From Parasponia andersonii (taxonomy: Eukaryota; Streptophyta; Magnoliopsida; Rosales; Cannabaceae), in NCBI GenBank assembly GCA_002914805.1, contig JXTB01000415.1, positions 282,724-346,723 on the forward strand: 64,000 nt of DNA. Direction: 5' to 3'. Of the stretch, positions 48,207 through 60,530 are shown piece after piece; position 1 is the stretch's first letter; each line of letters begins with the position of its first letter. Below the pieces are notes generated by a model. The model was not told the origin of the DNA and ran no database searches. It worked only from the letters and a program-made list of their open reading frames with translations. The position numbers were made by a program, and so were the translations under genes.

Positions 48207-48550
48207 CTTAATAAATACTTGTTTTATTACGCACATTTTTATGAGTATATGTTTTTTATTTTTATTTAATAAATATTCGATTTTATACTTTTGTTTGAAA
48301 AAATGCAAACAACAAATATTTTATACATAGAATGTATATATACATAAAAATTATATCTAAAAGTCAGTATATATTCCAAAATATATAATACGATATAAAT
48401 TTACATTGTAAATGAAAATCATCTATAAAAATCTTTATTTGTAAATGTATATCGTACATATTTCACACATAAAATATGTAATAAAAAACATGTATTTTTT
48501 AAACAGAATTTAAAAAGGGGTATTTGTGAAATATGATGCACAAAAACAGA
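48207..48550. repeat. AT-rich dispersed element, copy 2
   Basis: Related to 11660-11995, as described there. Both carry TTTACATTGTAAATG, a small palindrome, and a TATATATACAT-type core. Confidence 0.5.
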
Positions 48551-48807
48551 TGGATTGCCTTATTAAGCAAAATATTGCTTTCTAACCAACTCGCCAACCA
48601 CCAGAATTATTTTCTAAATATTTTTATAAAATGACGTAGATCTAAAAAAACATAGTCCATCCTATTTTTCAAAATTTTTTTTCTACCGAGGTCTAAAACA
48701 AATGTGAAAAGGTCAAAGGCACACCAATTTTCCTCTTTCTTTTTCAAAGTTTCCTACAAAAATTTAAGCCCAACATCCAACAATTTGAAATAACCTGAAT
48801 GGAGTGA

Positions 48808-49108
48808 ATTTTTTGAAAAATCCTAGATTGATTTAGAAAATTATCACTTTTAAATGTTTCTTCATAAAAATGTCCTTTTAGAAAAAAAAATTTATTATTT
48901 TTTCAAAATTGGTATTTTCCAGTAGTACTCAACTACTCATGGTAACTAATTGAGTTAGTGGAGGTAACTAGTCCAGTTACCTCAACAATAAATTAAAAGT
49001 AGTATTTTTCTAAATATTTTTAAAAATTCTATTTTTCTAAAACAAATCCAGGGCTTTTCAAACAATTTTGAAATCTGGGAATTTCCAATTTTTTGAAAAT
49101 TTACCATA
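48808..49108 (+). mobile_element. MITE, second direct copy of the 14464-14816 family
   Basis: Runs from TTTTTGAAAAATCCTAGATT to AAAATTTACCAT. Its centre, GGTAACTAATTGAGTTAGT and GGTAACTAGTCCAGTTACC, is self-complementary. It ends about 30 bases before the LINE remnant. Confidence 0.65.
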
Positions 49109-49139
49109 TAAGATCAAATTCTTTTTAAAATTTTTTTTT

Positions 49140-50285
49140 ATAGCTTTGCCAGATAACAAAACGAGCTTTGCCGTTTTGGGCCCTGAGCAATTCTGGGACA
49201 TTTCCAATGCATAGCTTGTACCAGGCCTTGATTCACTCTTGAGCCACTCGGCGACGACAAGTCCACTCTTCCTTTGGAAGGCCAAGATTCACCCTCGTCA
49301 TGAGGTGTTGTGTTGGAGAATAGCACATGACATTTTGCCAAAGTTGAACTCCCTTTTCCTCGTGGAGTTAGTTCGTTGCCCGTTGTGTGTTGATGAGATT
49401 GAAAACTTATTACACCTGTTTTTGGACCGTGTGATTGCGAAGCGCCTTTGGTTTAGCTCACAACATGGGAGATTCATCATGAAAACTTCAGGTCCATTGA
49501 CGCGAAGGATTGGTGTGCACATATTTTCAATGTTACCATTGTCCTACCTCTAAGGAGTTTCTCATTTTTTTTGCTGTGTGTGGAAACCATTTGTAAAGAA
49601 AGAAACCAAATAGTTCATGGCGTAAAGATGTCCTAACGCATTGATACACGCTCACTACCGGTAGCAGTGGTCACTTATATACCAATTATTATCATTGGTA
49701 GTGATGCCAATTCCCTTCGCTCGATAAAGATGGAAACCACCTCCTTCACCTTGGGATGAAGATCAACCTGGATGTTGCTATTAGAGACAATGTTTCTATT
49801 GAAGCTACAGTGGTGCGTAACGACACCAAGGAGTGGTGATGGCAGTGCAGTCAAAATGCTTCTCCAGTGCTGATCGCTGGTGGCGAAAGCTTCTTGGATT
49901 GAATTTATTAGCAATGGACAAACATTGGAAGTTCGTCGTGATTGAATTTGATTGCAATGGCTTAGTCCAGCGATGGCATGCGAAAGGCCATGGTCTATCG
50001 GCTCCCATTATTGAACAAGCTCGTTCTGTGCTTATTTATTTCTTTTTTCTTTTTTTACTGAAGTTATAATTTCCTTTGTTCCTATACCGTGTAACTTTTT
50101 TGCTCACAATGTAGCTGCACTGGCTTTTGCCTGTGATGTTTATGACGTCATCGATATATTTGCAGTTCCTACTTCGGTCTGCATGGACTACCAATCATGG
50201 ATGTAGTTGCTATCTTTGTTTTTGGTGGCATTTTAAGCCCTTTTCTTTTTGGCCTCCAATGAATTCCCAGTTTATCAAAAACAAA
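49140..50285 (+). mobile_element. LINE 3'-end remnant (zinc finger, RNase H, tail)
   Basis: 49239-49553 encodes an RVT zinc-finger-like domain: WKAKIHPRHEVLCWRIAHDILP, then RCPLCVDEIENLLHLF and AKRLWF, the plant LINE/RVT-zf pattern, with the H...C cysteine replaced (DRVIA). From about 49700 to 50000 an RNase H-like domain is readable across frame breaks (INLDVAIRDNVSIEATVVRND, then VQSKCFSSAD, then FDCNGLVQ). It ends with TTATCAAAAACAAAAAAAGG at 50268, a degenerate A tail. Frameshifted and 5'-truncated, so inactive. It is on the opposite strand from, and not obviously the same subfamily as, the 5.3-8.8 kb LINE. Confidence 0.82.
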
Positions 50286-50417
50286 AAAAGGGCGGGGGGG
50301 AATTCCTAAGTTGTTATCCAAAATAAGTTTAATCCAAGGTTTAAATATTACAATAAACTATTATCGGACAATTTGTGATTTTTTATAATTAATAATATAA
50401 TATATATATATATACAC

Positions 50418-50672
50418 GGTTGTCAATCTAATAAGTATTTTTTTTAGCTATAGATATGTAATATTTTTTTAGCCGTTGGATTACCGTCCAATAGTTATAA
50501 TGAAATCAAAAAAGGTGATCTAATAGCTATAATGAAGTCCCAAAAAAGACATGCATCATTAATATTCTTTCTTTTTTTTATTTTTTATAATAAAAAAATA
50601 TACATATTAAATTTTCATTAAATTTTCATTGGTCAAATTATTTTTAGCTAAAAAATAAAAATATTATTAGAT
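50418..50672. mobile_element. TA-inserting MITE, copy 3, inverted and diverged
   Basis: The left end GGTTGTCAATCTAATAAGTA is the diverged right terminus of 31665-31906. The inside reads AGCCGTTGGATTACCGTCC, then GACATGCATCATTAATATTC, and CATTGGTCAAATT near the right end, so the element is in reverse orientation. (TA)n flanks both sides. More decayed than copies 1 and 4. Confidence 0.75.
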
Positions 50673-52173
50673 ATATATATAAATATAAATATTATCAAGA
50701 CACGTGTTGCAATAGGCAGCCTTTCACTCATGTTCTATGAAACAGAACAGTTTCCCAAGTCATTTCATCTTTTGCTTGGATCCATATCCTTCTACCCAAC
50801 ATCCTCAAATTAATGTCAGTGTCCTGTTTGAAAGCAGTAGCAAAGTAGTGGGAGTGCACAAAAGTTGGGCCACAAAAAAGTCCCACGTCTCCACTCACAC
50901 AAATAAACTGTCAAATTGTGATGCTTCCTTTCTCTCCTCTCATCATTAGCAACTATTTATTTTATTTTTCATGCATTTAATTTTAGCTTTGAGCTTTTTA
51001 ATTGGTTTATACTCCCTCTTTTGACCCTAAGCATGGGTAGCGCTTTAGAAGATTCTCATCTCAAGTAACCCAGACTTTGAGAAAAGCCTTGCAATCTTTC
51101 CTTTAATTTGATCGATCACCACTGGGTTCTTCATTTCTTTTACTTGCTTTTTGGTCACATAGGTGGCCTAATTTTTCTTTTTGGGTCTTTGGGCTCTTTT
51201 CCAAGACTGTACTTGAATGCCCAAAACTTCTTTTTTTTTTTTTTTTTAATTTTAGTATGTGGTGGGATCAAACCACTCGTGCCAATATAGCATTTTAGGC
51301 AAAACAAAACCCAAAAAAAAAAAAAAAGGAGGAGGAACTCTATGTAATGAGTATTATTGCTGAGGCCTGAGTGGTTGAGTTTGGTGACACTTTCGTGTTT
51401 TTAGTGGCCTAAAGAAACCCTTGCATTACACTTTAGGATCAAGTTGACTAACATTTTTGGTAAAATCTAGAAAATAAAGCCGACAATAATACATGATTGA
51501 CATAGCCCAAAAAACAGAGTTTACATAATAAAATCTATAACCAAAAACCATTCTAATAATTATAGGAACACAAGACGTGTTTGAATTCACTTTTATCTTT
51601 TATTTTCTGTTTTTTAAAACAGAAAAAAAAAATTATGAAAATTTGCTTGGGCAACCTTGTTTTTAAAAATGATTACTTAATTTCAAAATATATGGTAATA
51701 AAAAAATTCTAATATTTTTATTTTTTAAAACAAATCTCCAAAACAATAGAATATATAAATATTTATACACAAGTGCGTACATAAATATATATGTATATAG
51801 ATATATAAATACAAGTCTATGTGATTTTTTCTCTCATTATTTATACTTTATTGTTTTTGAAAATAAATACTTGAAATAAAATTTGCCAAATATATTTCTT
51901 GTTTATAAAATTTGAAAGTCGAAACAAAACTGTTACTTCTATTTTCAATTTATTACAACAAATAACTAGAAATGAATCCAAATAAGTTCTGAGTGTGTGA
52001 AATATTTAATAAATGTTAGGCCTTCTTTTATGTGCTACTATTATCGTGCTACTATTATAATCATAAGTCATAATGCCATTGATGACTTCAACTAGTGAAA
52101 CGATATCCATCTCATGATATGACTTATTCTTGTGAGTTTAGAATAATAAGAAATATATATATATATATATATA
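50673..52173. other. Intergenic DNA, no gene seen
   Basis: 50740-50950 is less AT-rich and could be promoter- or UTR-like, but its 70-codon frame has no family resemblance. A SINE tail lies at 51231-51290. Confidence 0.45.
51231..51290 (-). mobile_element. SINE 3' fragment
   Basis: On the minus strand, GGCACGAGTGGTTTGATCCC has a box-B-like GGTTTGATCCC and runs into ACCACATACTAAAATT and an A run (T run at 51231-51247 on plus). The head is missing or unrecognisable. Confidence 0.4.
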
Positions 52174-52412
52174 GGGCACCGGTAGGTATTTTTTTTTTTT
52201 TACCTATGCATAGGTATCAATTTGGCCAATGAAAATTTAGCATGCACATTTTTTTATTGTAAAAAATAAGAGAGAGAAAGAACATTAACGATGCACGTCT
52301 TTTCATGCACTTCATTATAGCCATTGGATCACCATTAGATGGTGATCCAACGGCTAAAAAAAAAATACCTATCCATAGGTAAAGAAAAAAAATACCTATT
52401 GGATTGGCAACC
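52174..52412. mobile_element. TA-inserting MITE, copy 4
   Basis: Nearly identical to 31665-31906 over 239 bp, including the hairpin with GGATCACCAT arms. The left terminus has lost the CAATCCAGTGG segment (it reads GGGCACCGGTAGGTATT). It lies within (TA)n tracts. Confidence 0.88.
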
Positions 52413-52427
52413 TATATATATATATAT

Positions 52428-52630
52428 ACACTAATTTAATAGGTATTTTTTTTACTTATTTATGAGTATTATTTTATTTAATTAAAATTTATCATATATA
52501 TCTTTTTATGATAAAATTCATTGCACATTTTATTTTTATTATTTTTTTTCAATTACTCAAATTATAATAACGATAATAATCCAATAATTAAAAATATATA
52601 TATATAAAAAATACCTACTCATTTATAGCC
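52428..52630. mobile_element. TA-inserting MITE, copy 5, decayed
   Basis: Begins ACACTAATTTAATAGGTATTTTTTTTAC after the (TA)n that flanks copy 4 and ends near AAAAATACCTACTCATTTATAG. The inner sequence is strongly diverged. The two elements are separated only by the TA tract. Confidence 0.5.
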
Positions 52631-53258
52631 CTAGATATAATAAAAATACCAACTTTAAGCTAGTAAGCTCCATTGACCAATTGCTGCCTGCCAGCGTCAA
52701 GATTAGACTCCTTATATTTCTACAACGATAGGATGGCTATATCACAAATCTCATATGTATATATGATTTGGTACTAAATAAACAGTAACGACTGTTTTAT
52801 ATATCTTTTTTCTTTGAATTTGAAATCGAATTTTTTTTTTCCATGTCGGCTTATTTTGGTTATATAACATATTTGTATTTCTAGAAATGATGATATAGTC
52901 ATAATTAATCAAGATTAAAAAATCGGCGTTAGTGCTATGAAATATTATGACTATTCAAATATTGTATTCAACATCTAAGAAAAGTTGAAGAGGTTTATGC
53001 ATGCTTCAGATGTGATATTTCTAGGGAAAAAAAATAATACTTTTGAGTGAAACAGAAAGCTCAACAAAATCTATACATAATCCCAATAAAATAAAATAAA
53101 ATAATTAAAATTATTCCTCCTTTCCCTCCATAAAATATCCAATTAATGCTTATAAATAAAGAGATGCCTAGTATGCAAGAGAGGAAGTGTCCCATAGAAA
53201 AGGAGATGACATTGTTGAGTGGGGAAGAACTTCACCTAATAAAGCAAAAGAAAACAAC

Positions 53259-53344
53259 TCCCATTGAAGATTGCAAAAGTGCATAAAGCCATGCATAAAT
53301 TTCCCATTGAAGATTGCAAAAGTGCATAAAGCCATGCATAAATT
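53259..53344 (+). repeat. Exact tandem duplication, 43-bp period
   Basis: TCCCATTGAAGATTGCAAAA and the rest of the 43-base unit occur twice head-to-tail (53259-53301, 53302-53344) with no difference seen. Confidence 0.92.
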
Positions 53345-55221
53345 TCTTGACTATGCAGAGACATATATATACACGTATACATATAACATTTTTTTTTTGG
53401 TAAAAGATGTATACATATGACATATAGCTTTGGTTCGCGCGCCGATAGCATTTTCTAACTCTAACACCATATTGAAAAATAAAAGTTGAAAAGCAAAAAG
53501 GAGAAATAGCGGAATAGAACGGTGTTTCTTTTATTAGTGGCCGGTTACTAAAGTTATGTTTGGTAAGAAGGACGAGATCAGAAAGGACCGAGAATTTAAA
53601 AAGGGAGAATGTGATAAAAAAAAAAAGGAGAGTAAAAATATTTTATATTGTCCAAAGAGAGAGATAAATAATAGGATAGATGGATAGTATTTATTTATAA
53701 AATTATTATATTACATATTATATTATTTTTTAAAATAATTATTTATCATAATAAATTGATCAATTCAATTTTTGTTCATTCTCATTCTTCTTCGATCCTT
53801 CTAATCTTGGAAGGATGCAATATAATGGCCTCGAAAGAGTTCTCCTCCTTTTATTTCTTCTCTCCTTCCTGCCAATCAGAAGAATTTTGTTCTCTCCCCA
53901 CCCCACTCCTCTCCCTCCACTCTTATCTGTCTCTCCAAAAATACACTATGCCAAACATAGCCTAAGACCACAGTGGCTTCAATATCATCCATATTTCTAA
54001 ACAAATTATTTGTTCTTTTCATCTCTTTGATCATGTTTTTTTTTTCTCTAATGATAGTCTCTTTAGTCAAAAAAAATCATGTTGTGGATTAAAAAAAATA
54101 TATAAATTAGTCAAAAAAGAAGTTAAACATTCGATACACTCTTAAAAGTAAATTATTATATTTTCATATGTCTAAGTATTAATTTAGACTGTTATTACAC
54201 GTCTTATTATTATAAAAATGAAAAAAATATTCAATACTATGTATTTATTATTATTTTTTTCTAACAACTCTATTTATTATAATCGATAAAAAAATATTAA
54301 TTAATTAATTATGAAATATATATGTATATTTTGGAAGGAGAATGGAACTTAAATATTGGATTGAATTCAAGCACGTACGTTGTTAGATTTGAAAAAAAAA
54401 ATGCTCTACTGGGCACTAGCTACCATGAACAAGAGCAATTCTTCTGAACATGGTTATTTTTAGAGTGATTTGTTTCCAATTAAAAAACATTTAAGAGATG
54501 CACGGTCCTGCATGTTTCACATAATTGGGTCACAATTTTACAAAACTACAATTAATTGTTTGTTGAGCAATAATGTCATTAATTTCGAGCAACGATATTA
54601 GTCGTCCATCCCCATGGCTCATTGAATTTCGATTTAAAAGAGTGAATTATTAGCGATTGACTTTACGTAATCAACATTTGTTTGATTTCCAAAAGTTCAA
54701 CGCGTTATGTATGTCATCTTAAAAGATTTCAAGTTCAAATAAACGCTTTTGCCTTTCTGTGTGAAGAAGGTCAAACCATATTGTCAGATGCTTCAACACC
54801 ATAATAAGAATTAAAAAGCATCCAATAATTGACGACCTTTCATTTTATTTCAAAGATCTATATACCAACTACATGTTTTAATCATTCCAGTAATATCATA
54901 CACTACTAATAAGGGTCCCTTATGAAATAGGCCGAGATGCGATCTTACTCAAAATCAAAAGTAAAGTAAAATTCAGTGATTAATTTATGGACAATTTAGG
55001 TCACCTGTAACCTTAAAGGGCACTAGATCTTATACGTCTAACACTCACAGACCAAATAAGAATGTTGAATTGAATTCAAATTTTTTCATAATTAGGCTAA
55101 TAGTGGAACCAATCACTTTCTGTATATTCGGGATAATTCTAGATCTAATGCTTTACAGACGCTATTACTAACTTGAGCAGTCTAATTGGCCTATCCCATA
55201 TTTATAGTACAAATTAACTTA

Positions 55222-55299
55222 ACGGCTGTTTGGTAAAAGATAATTCTAATTTTCAGATTAACGGCTGTTTGGTATAAGATAATTCTAATTTTCAGATTA
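55222..55299 (+). repeat. Tandem duplication, 39-bp period
   Basis: ACGGCTGTTTGGTA(A/T)AAGA and onward, twice. The TGTTTGGT motif resembles a MITE terminus, so this may be a duplicated element end. Confidence 0.9.
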
Positions 55300-55425
55300 A
55301 TGAAAAATGTTAAAAATTGTGATATGATTATTTGATATAAAAAATAATTGTATTTAGTTTCACAGAATAATATTTTTTATGATTCTTAAAATATTAGATA
55401 ACTATGTTTGATTGCGTATAAGATT

Positions 55426-55601
55426 GTGTTTAAATTAAAATTAAAAAGTTAAATTGTTTATAAAATAATAAAATTTGTTAGTATAAAATAAAATAATTTA
55501 CTATGATTTATACGTGTTTAAATTAAAATTAAAAAGTTAAATTGTTTATAAAATAATAAAATTTGTTAGTATAAAATAAAATAATTTACTATGATTTATA
55601 A
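55426..55601 (+). repeat. Tandem duplication, 88-bp period
   Basis: Two copies (55426-55513, 55514-55601) of GTGTTTAAATTAAAATTAAA and onward, identical or nearly so by eye. Confidence 0.9.
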
Positions 55602-56430
55602 GATAGTCGGATCTTTTTGTTTCATTTTTTAAAATGAATTTTAGACAAAGAATCATTTAAAATCTATATATTTTAATAATTTTAATATGAACTCCACTTA
55701 ATAAGATTTGATTCACGAGATAATTATTTTATTATGTATCAAAATAATACTAAACATGATAATATATTAAAATACTCGTTCTCTCTTAAGAATTACCTCA
55801 CGAATTTTTAACTGCCAATGATAGACTGGCAATGCTTGTTCGTCGAGGTTGACACATTTGCAAGCAGCCACCCACCGTAGAGAACAATGAAGCCTACTCG
55901 AAATTGAACGATTCAAAGATTTTTTGTTTTTTTTTTAAAGGTGGTTGAATAACAAAAGTATAATATATACACTAGTTTGATCTTAAACTGATTAAACAAA
56001 AGTATTATTTTAGTCCGTAATCTTTTAAAATAATATAGAAATCCTTAAACTTTGCGCCTAAAAGCTAGAGTAAGGTTTCATGTAAGTTCTTTTCAGGGTT
56101 TTTACTAATTAGTCATTTGATCTTGTCTTTTCTGTTAATATGAATTTGTTCTCACAATTTTGAATACTTTATATCAAGTGCCCCTAAATAGTAACAAGGT
56201 TCCTCTTTTATCGTCTTGTACTCACACAATGTCCAAGTGGTCATTTTTAAATTTTAGAGAGTTTTTTGGATATGGAATTCTGTACATTTTATTACATGAC
56301 TTTTAAACATATTTGATGTACTAATGAATGAAAGTAAAAATGGCTACATTATGCTTATTTTTGTTTTTTGTTTTCTCTACTTATATTTTTAACCATGTAA
56401 TTTTTTTCACAGCTCTTTTTCATTTATCTC

Positions 56431-56730
56431 ACTTATTTAATCATATAACAAGTAGCTATTTGGAAATGTCCAATAAAAATAATAGTAAGGGTATTTATTC
56501 ATTTAACTTTTTAAAGGAGAAAGAGTCTTCTAACAATGTTAGTATTAGGGAAATAAAGAACAATCTTACTTATTTAATCATATAACAAGTAGTTATTTGG
56601 AAATGTCCAATAAAAAAAATAATAAGGATATTTATTTATTTAACTTTTTAAGGGAGAAAGATCATTGGATTCTAACTCATTATTAATTGTCTTCTAACAA
56701 TATTAGTATTAGGGGAAATAAAGAACAACT
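56431..56730 (+). repeat. Tandem duplication, ~137-bp period
   Basis: ACTTATTTAATCATATAAC, TTTGGAAATGTCCAATAAAA and AACAAT.TTAGTATTAGGG recur in order at 56431 and 56568. Copy 2 carries an extra ~30 bases (ATCATTGGATTCTAACTC). The 85-codon frame at 56328 runs through it and is not a gene. Confidence 0.85.
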
Positions 56731-58659
56731 TTGTTATTTAAGGACACTTGAATACAAAATTAAAAAGTGAGAGAATAAATTCATATCGTGGACAAAACTC
56801 GAGGAACAAAAGACTAATATTATTCTTATTTTTTTATGTTCGTTATTAGGAATCTTTAGTATAAATGGTACCTAAAATCAGATTTTAAAAAATAACTAAT
56901 ACCAAAAAGAGAAAAAAAAAAAAGAAAAAGAAAATATTTTTTTTTTCAAACTTACGGAGCTTAACTATAAGTCTATAATAATTCTTCACTCAAAAAAGAT
57001 TAATAAATAAAAAAGCTAAAATTAATTCTTACGTGAAATATTATTTTGCCCTTATTTAAGGAAAAAGGTTAAATAAAAAAATATCTGCATCAGCCTTTTT
57101 AACAAATTCAGAGACAGCTATTATTGATTTTAAAAAGTTAAAAGCCTAAAACAAGATTTTAACAATAATTTAGGGACAATTCTAGCAGCCTTCACAAAAA
57201 GATCATAGGTAAAGCCGTAAAAGAGAATGTGGAATGTGATTCTTCCCTTTTGATTCTGTTTACATTTCTCTCGGCGGCCTAAATTGATTGATTTTTTTTT
57301 GCTTAAAGAAAGATTATGATTTTTTGGGATTCTAAGAATGTATAACACCAGACTTTGCGTTAGTGATCAAGAAGGTCAAACCATACCATAATGTTATGAA
57401 TGCTTGTAGAACTATATATGAGGTATACAATAAATGTAGACCTTTCATTTGATCGAAAGATATATCTACCAACTACATATTGAATGATATAATTGAAAGA
57501 TATGATTGGCTTTCGATCATATTAATTAGTGGATAAACATTCATTTATTGAATCGGTAGAAAAAAATAATAATAATGAAAATGAGGTGGATTTATAATGA
57601 CCGTTTTGTCACTTTTATGTATGTAGGGGTTAGTGTTCACCTTGATCAAAGTATGAAAATATATGATTCATGTATAATATATAACATGGATTTTGCCTTT
57701 TAATTCACAAAGATTAAACAAAACAATGAGTTAAAAATAGTGTCATTTTCATAAAGGATTTTCTCTGTCCTTTGCCCAGCTCCCAAACGAATTAGAGAAA
57801 CAAGATTAAAAAATAAGAAAAGAAACAAAAACATTTAAATAAAAGGAGGGCCCTAATGGCCAAAAATATAAGCCAAAAACCAAAGTCAAGTTTTAAATAT
57901 TCTCTATATAAATATATGGTACCATGTGGTTTGGCGCCTTCTTGTTGTGGTGAAATCAGCAGGCAACAGCCTGGTTCCATTATTTCATAAAACTTTGGTA
58001 CAATATATCGATTGCATTAATCTAAAAAATATAAAAGTTCTCAAAGTGTGAAATCATTTATATTAATTATAGAGAGTTCCCCTATATATATATATAATAA
58101 AGAGTTTTTCTTTTTTGAATATAACAGTAGTATATAGCAGTTGAACGTCTTAAATGGCTGGCTCAAGACAGCCTTTGTAACTTTTTTTGGCTCTGAAACA
58201 AAAAAATAGTTTGAATATTAGTATTATGTACCTTACTGAGCAGTCAGAGGCATAATAGAGAAACAATGATCCATGTGATTAAGCACATTTTGCACAACAT
58301 TTCATGCCCTTTTCCCATCTAAAATTATTTTTTTAATCATTATATCTCCCTGTTAAAAAATCCAGTGCATGCATATAATATAATATTAAGAATATAATAA
58401 TTCACTCAAAAAAGAATATAATAATAATAATAATAATAATAAAGATAACAAAAATAATATTAAGGATAATACCAGCCACAATACTAGCTTTGCCACTTTA
58501 TTTGCAATTATTTGGACGAATTTTTCGATCATAACCACATGATTATTGTTTTGCCAGATAAAATTTATCTTGTAAACATTCATTATTTCTATTGGTAGAA
58601 CAAAGATTGCTAATAGACCTTTTTTTTGGGCTGAAAAAGACTTATTTATCCCTGTTAAT

Positions 58660-58690
<31 letters not shown>

Positions 58691-60267
58691 TGTCAACCAA
58701 TAACAAAACAAAGGAACGGGCCCAAAAAAAAAAAAACAATAGCAGAGTGGCAGTGCTGTACAGGGCAGGATCGCTAAAATAAAACCATTATTCTCATTCC
58801 AGTGTTTTTTTTCTAATTTAAAAAAAGCCATTTTCATCAGTTTTCACTACCCCATTTTGACAACTGAGACATTTTCTCAGAAATAAAAAATTGGAAGCTA
58901 GCTTTGGTCAAAGAAAGTGATTTGACATATTAGTTGGAATAAAAATATGCATACACTGTAGTTGTCTCAGATTCCCTTTTGTAGTCAAGCTTTTGTTGCA
59001 AGCTGTCCCCGGCTTTATAAAATATAATATAAAGTCGGGTTAGTTGGAGAAATTCTGGTAATTTAGCTAAACTCACCGTTTAAGCTTGCTTAGCAGAGTA
59101 GGAAAAGAATCAAATCCTAGTGTTAAGGGCCTAATATTATCAATAAAAAAGGCATATTTCACATGAATTGAGGTACTAAGAAATAAGAATTGTTATTTTA
59201 CATTTTTAAGGTACTACAAGAATTATTCTGGTCGGTCCGTAGATGACTTTCACAGCGAAAGAAATAAGAAAAATCAAAGTCGTCCATGGAGCCTGATTTG
59301 ATGCATATTTGGTTCCTGCATCTTTTGTCCAGAAAGATTTTTTTTTTTTTTTTTAAATACCAACGTTATAGGAATTAAGGGTAATAATAAAATTCATGAT
59401 TATCCATCACCAAAAAATTGGAGCAACCATTAGGATGTTTCTTCTTTTAGAATGTGCTTAAGATTCAATACTTCATAATTTAATTTATGAACTTTTTTGG
59501 CTAATGAATGGTACATAAGGGTGTGTGTGTGTGTGTGAGAGAGAGAGTTATATTTAGTCTTTTTTTTTTTTTCCCATAAGAATTGGGCCAAAAGATTTCA
59601 ATTCTATCCCTAGATTCTTAAATTTTTGTAGTGACGAAAGAAATAAGAAACGAGATTATATTATTGATTTTTAGTGTGTTCTCAAAATTTAAAACGAAAA
59701 ATCATGAAAACTCTTAGCACTTTAGTTGGAATATTTGCCACCATTTGGTGACTTTTGACATATTAGATGGACAAAAGTTTTTAGGAGATTTAATTTATAT
59801 TTTGTCATACATTCAAAATAGTCAATAATTTTTGCTAAAACAAATAGTCGAGACTTCCTACTATTATTATATCTATATTTGATGAAGTTTGTGTTTTTGG
59901 AAATTGGAAGAGAAACAAGTGATAATTTCTAAAAAAAGAGTGATTGTTATACGTATGGTTTTCTATGCATATATATATATATATATTTTGTCCAGTTTCA
60001 TTAGTTAGAGTGTTAGACAGACTAGACGTATGCCTTGAGCAAGCATGTGCGAATTAATTGCATATTTAATTTTACACCCCCAAAATTAAAATAAATAATA
60101 AAATGCAATAGTGTACGCCATGAACGTTAGACTATGCCAAAAAAAAAAAACCTCAATGAAAAGGAATTTCCAGGATTAACAACAATATTACAAAATCCCC
60201 CCACCAAAAAAAAGTACAATAAAATACAATGAAAACAACAGCATAAAATATTTTATCCGGACGGGGA

Positions 60268-60276
60268 CCACGTGTC
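60268..60276 (+). promoter_or_regulatory. G-box/ABRE-like element upstream of SCAI gene
   Basis: CCACGTGTC lies about 260 bases upstream of the start codon. It combines CACGTG with the ACGTGTC core of ABA-response elements. Position fits a proximal promoter; binding is inferred. Confidence 0.4.
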
Positions 60277-60501
60277 AACAATCTGGTTCGACGGTACTCA
60301 AATCAACGGTGATATTAATAAACATAAAAAATGGGTGAACAAATAAATTATGACGCCACCGTTGATAAACCTCTGAGATTTTATTATTACCACTACTAAA
60401 ACCGAAAAAAAAATGTTTCTCTCTCTAGTTTTGGAAGCTTCACATTTCCCGATGAGAGCCGGAGAATATCGTTACTCGTCGGAGAACTGAAACTTTTTTT
60501 T

Positions 60502-60530
60502 GGGGGTGGGGGGGGGGGTTGGTGTCTGGG
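60502..60530 (+). promoter_or_regulatory. G-run in the 5' leader (possible G-quadruplex)
   Basis: Directly before the ATG the sense strand has G5-T-G11, then GG and GGG. It could fold into a G-quadruplex in the leader RNA and affect translation. The G11 run may also be miscounted by sequencing. Confidence 0.4.

Larger units (their letters stand above)
52631..60240. other. Long intergenic stretch, no gene seen
   Basis: 7.6 kb with no convincing coding region. It holds tandem duplications (53259-53344, 55222-55299, 55426-55601, 56431-56730), an (AAT)n tract (58424-58442), (GA)n (58664-58691) and (GT)n(GA)n (59518-59546). Frames such as 58386-58739 and 56328-56585 are shadows of simple repeats or of the duplicated block. 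Confidence 0.55.

Noticed and set aside
56328..56585. 85-codon plus frame with a hydrophobic N-terminus resembling a signal peptide
   Set aside because: Runs into a 137-bp tandem duplication in AT-rich DNA; no family resemblance or gene signals.
58386..58739. 117-codon minus frame with Leu and Ser runs
   Set aside because: Built from (AAT)n and (GA)n microsatellites at its two ends; no domain.
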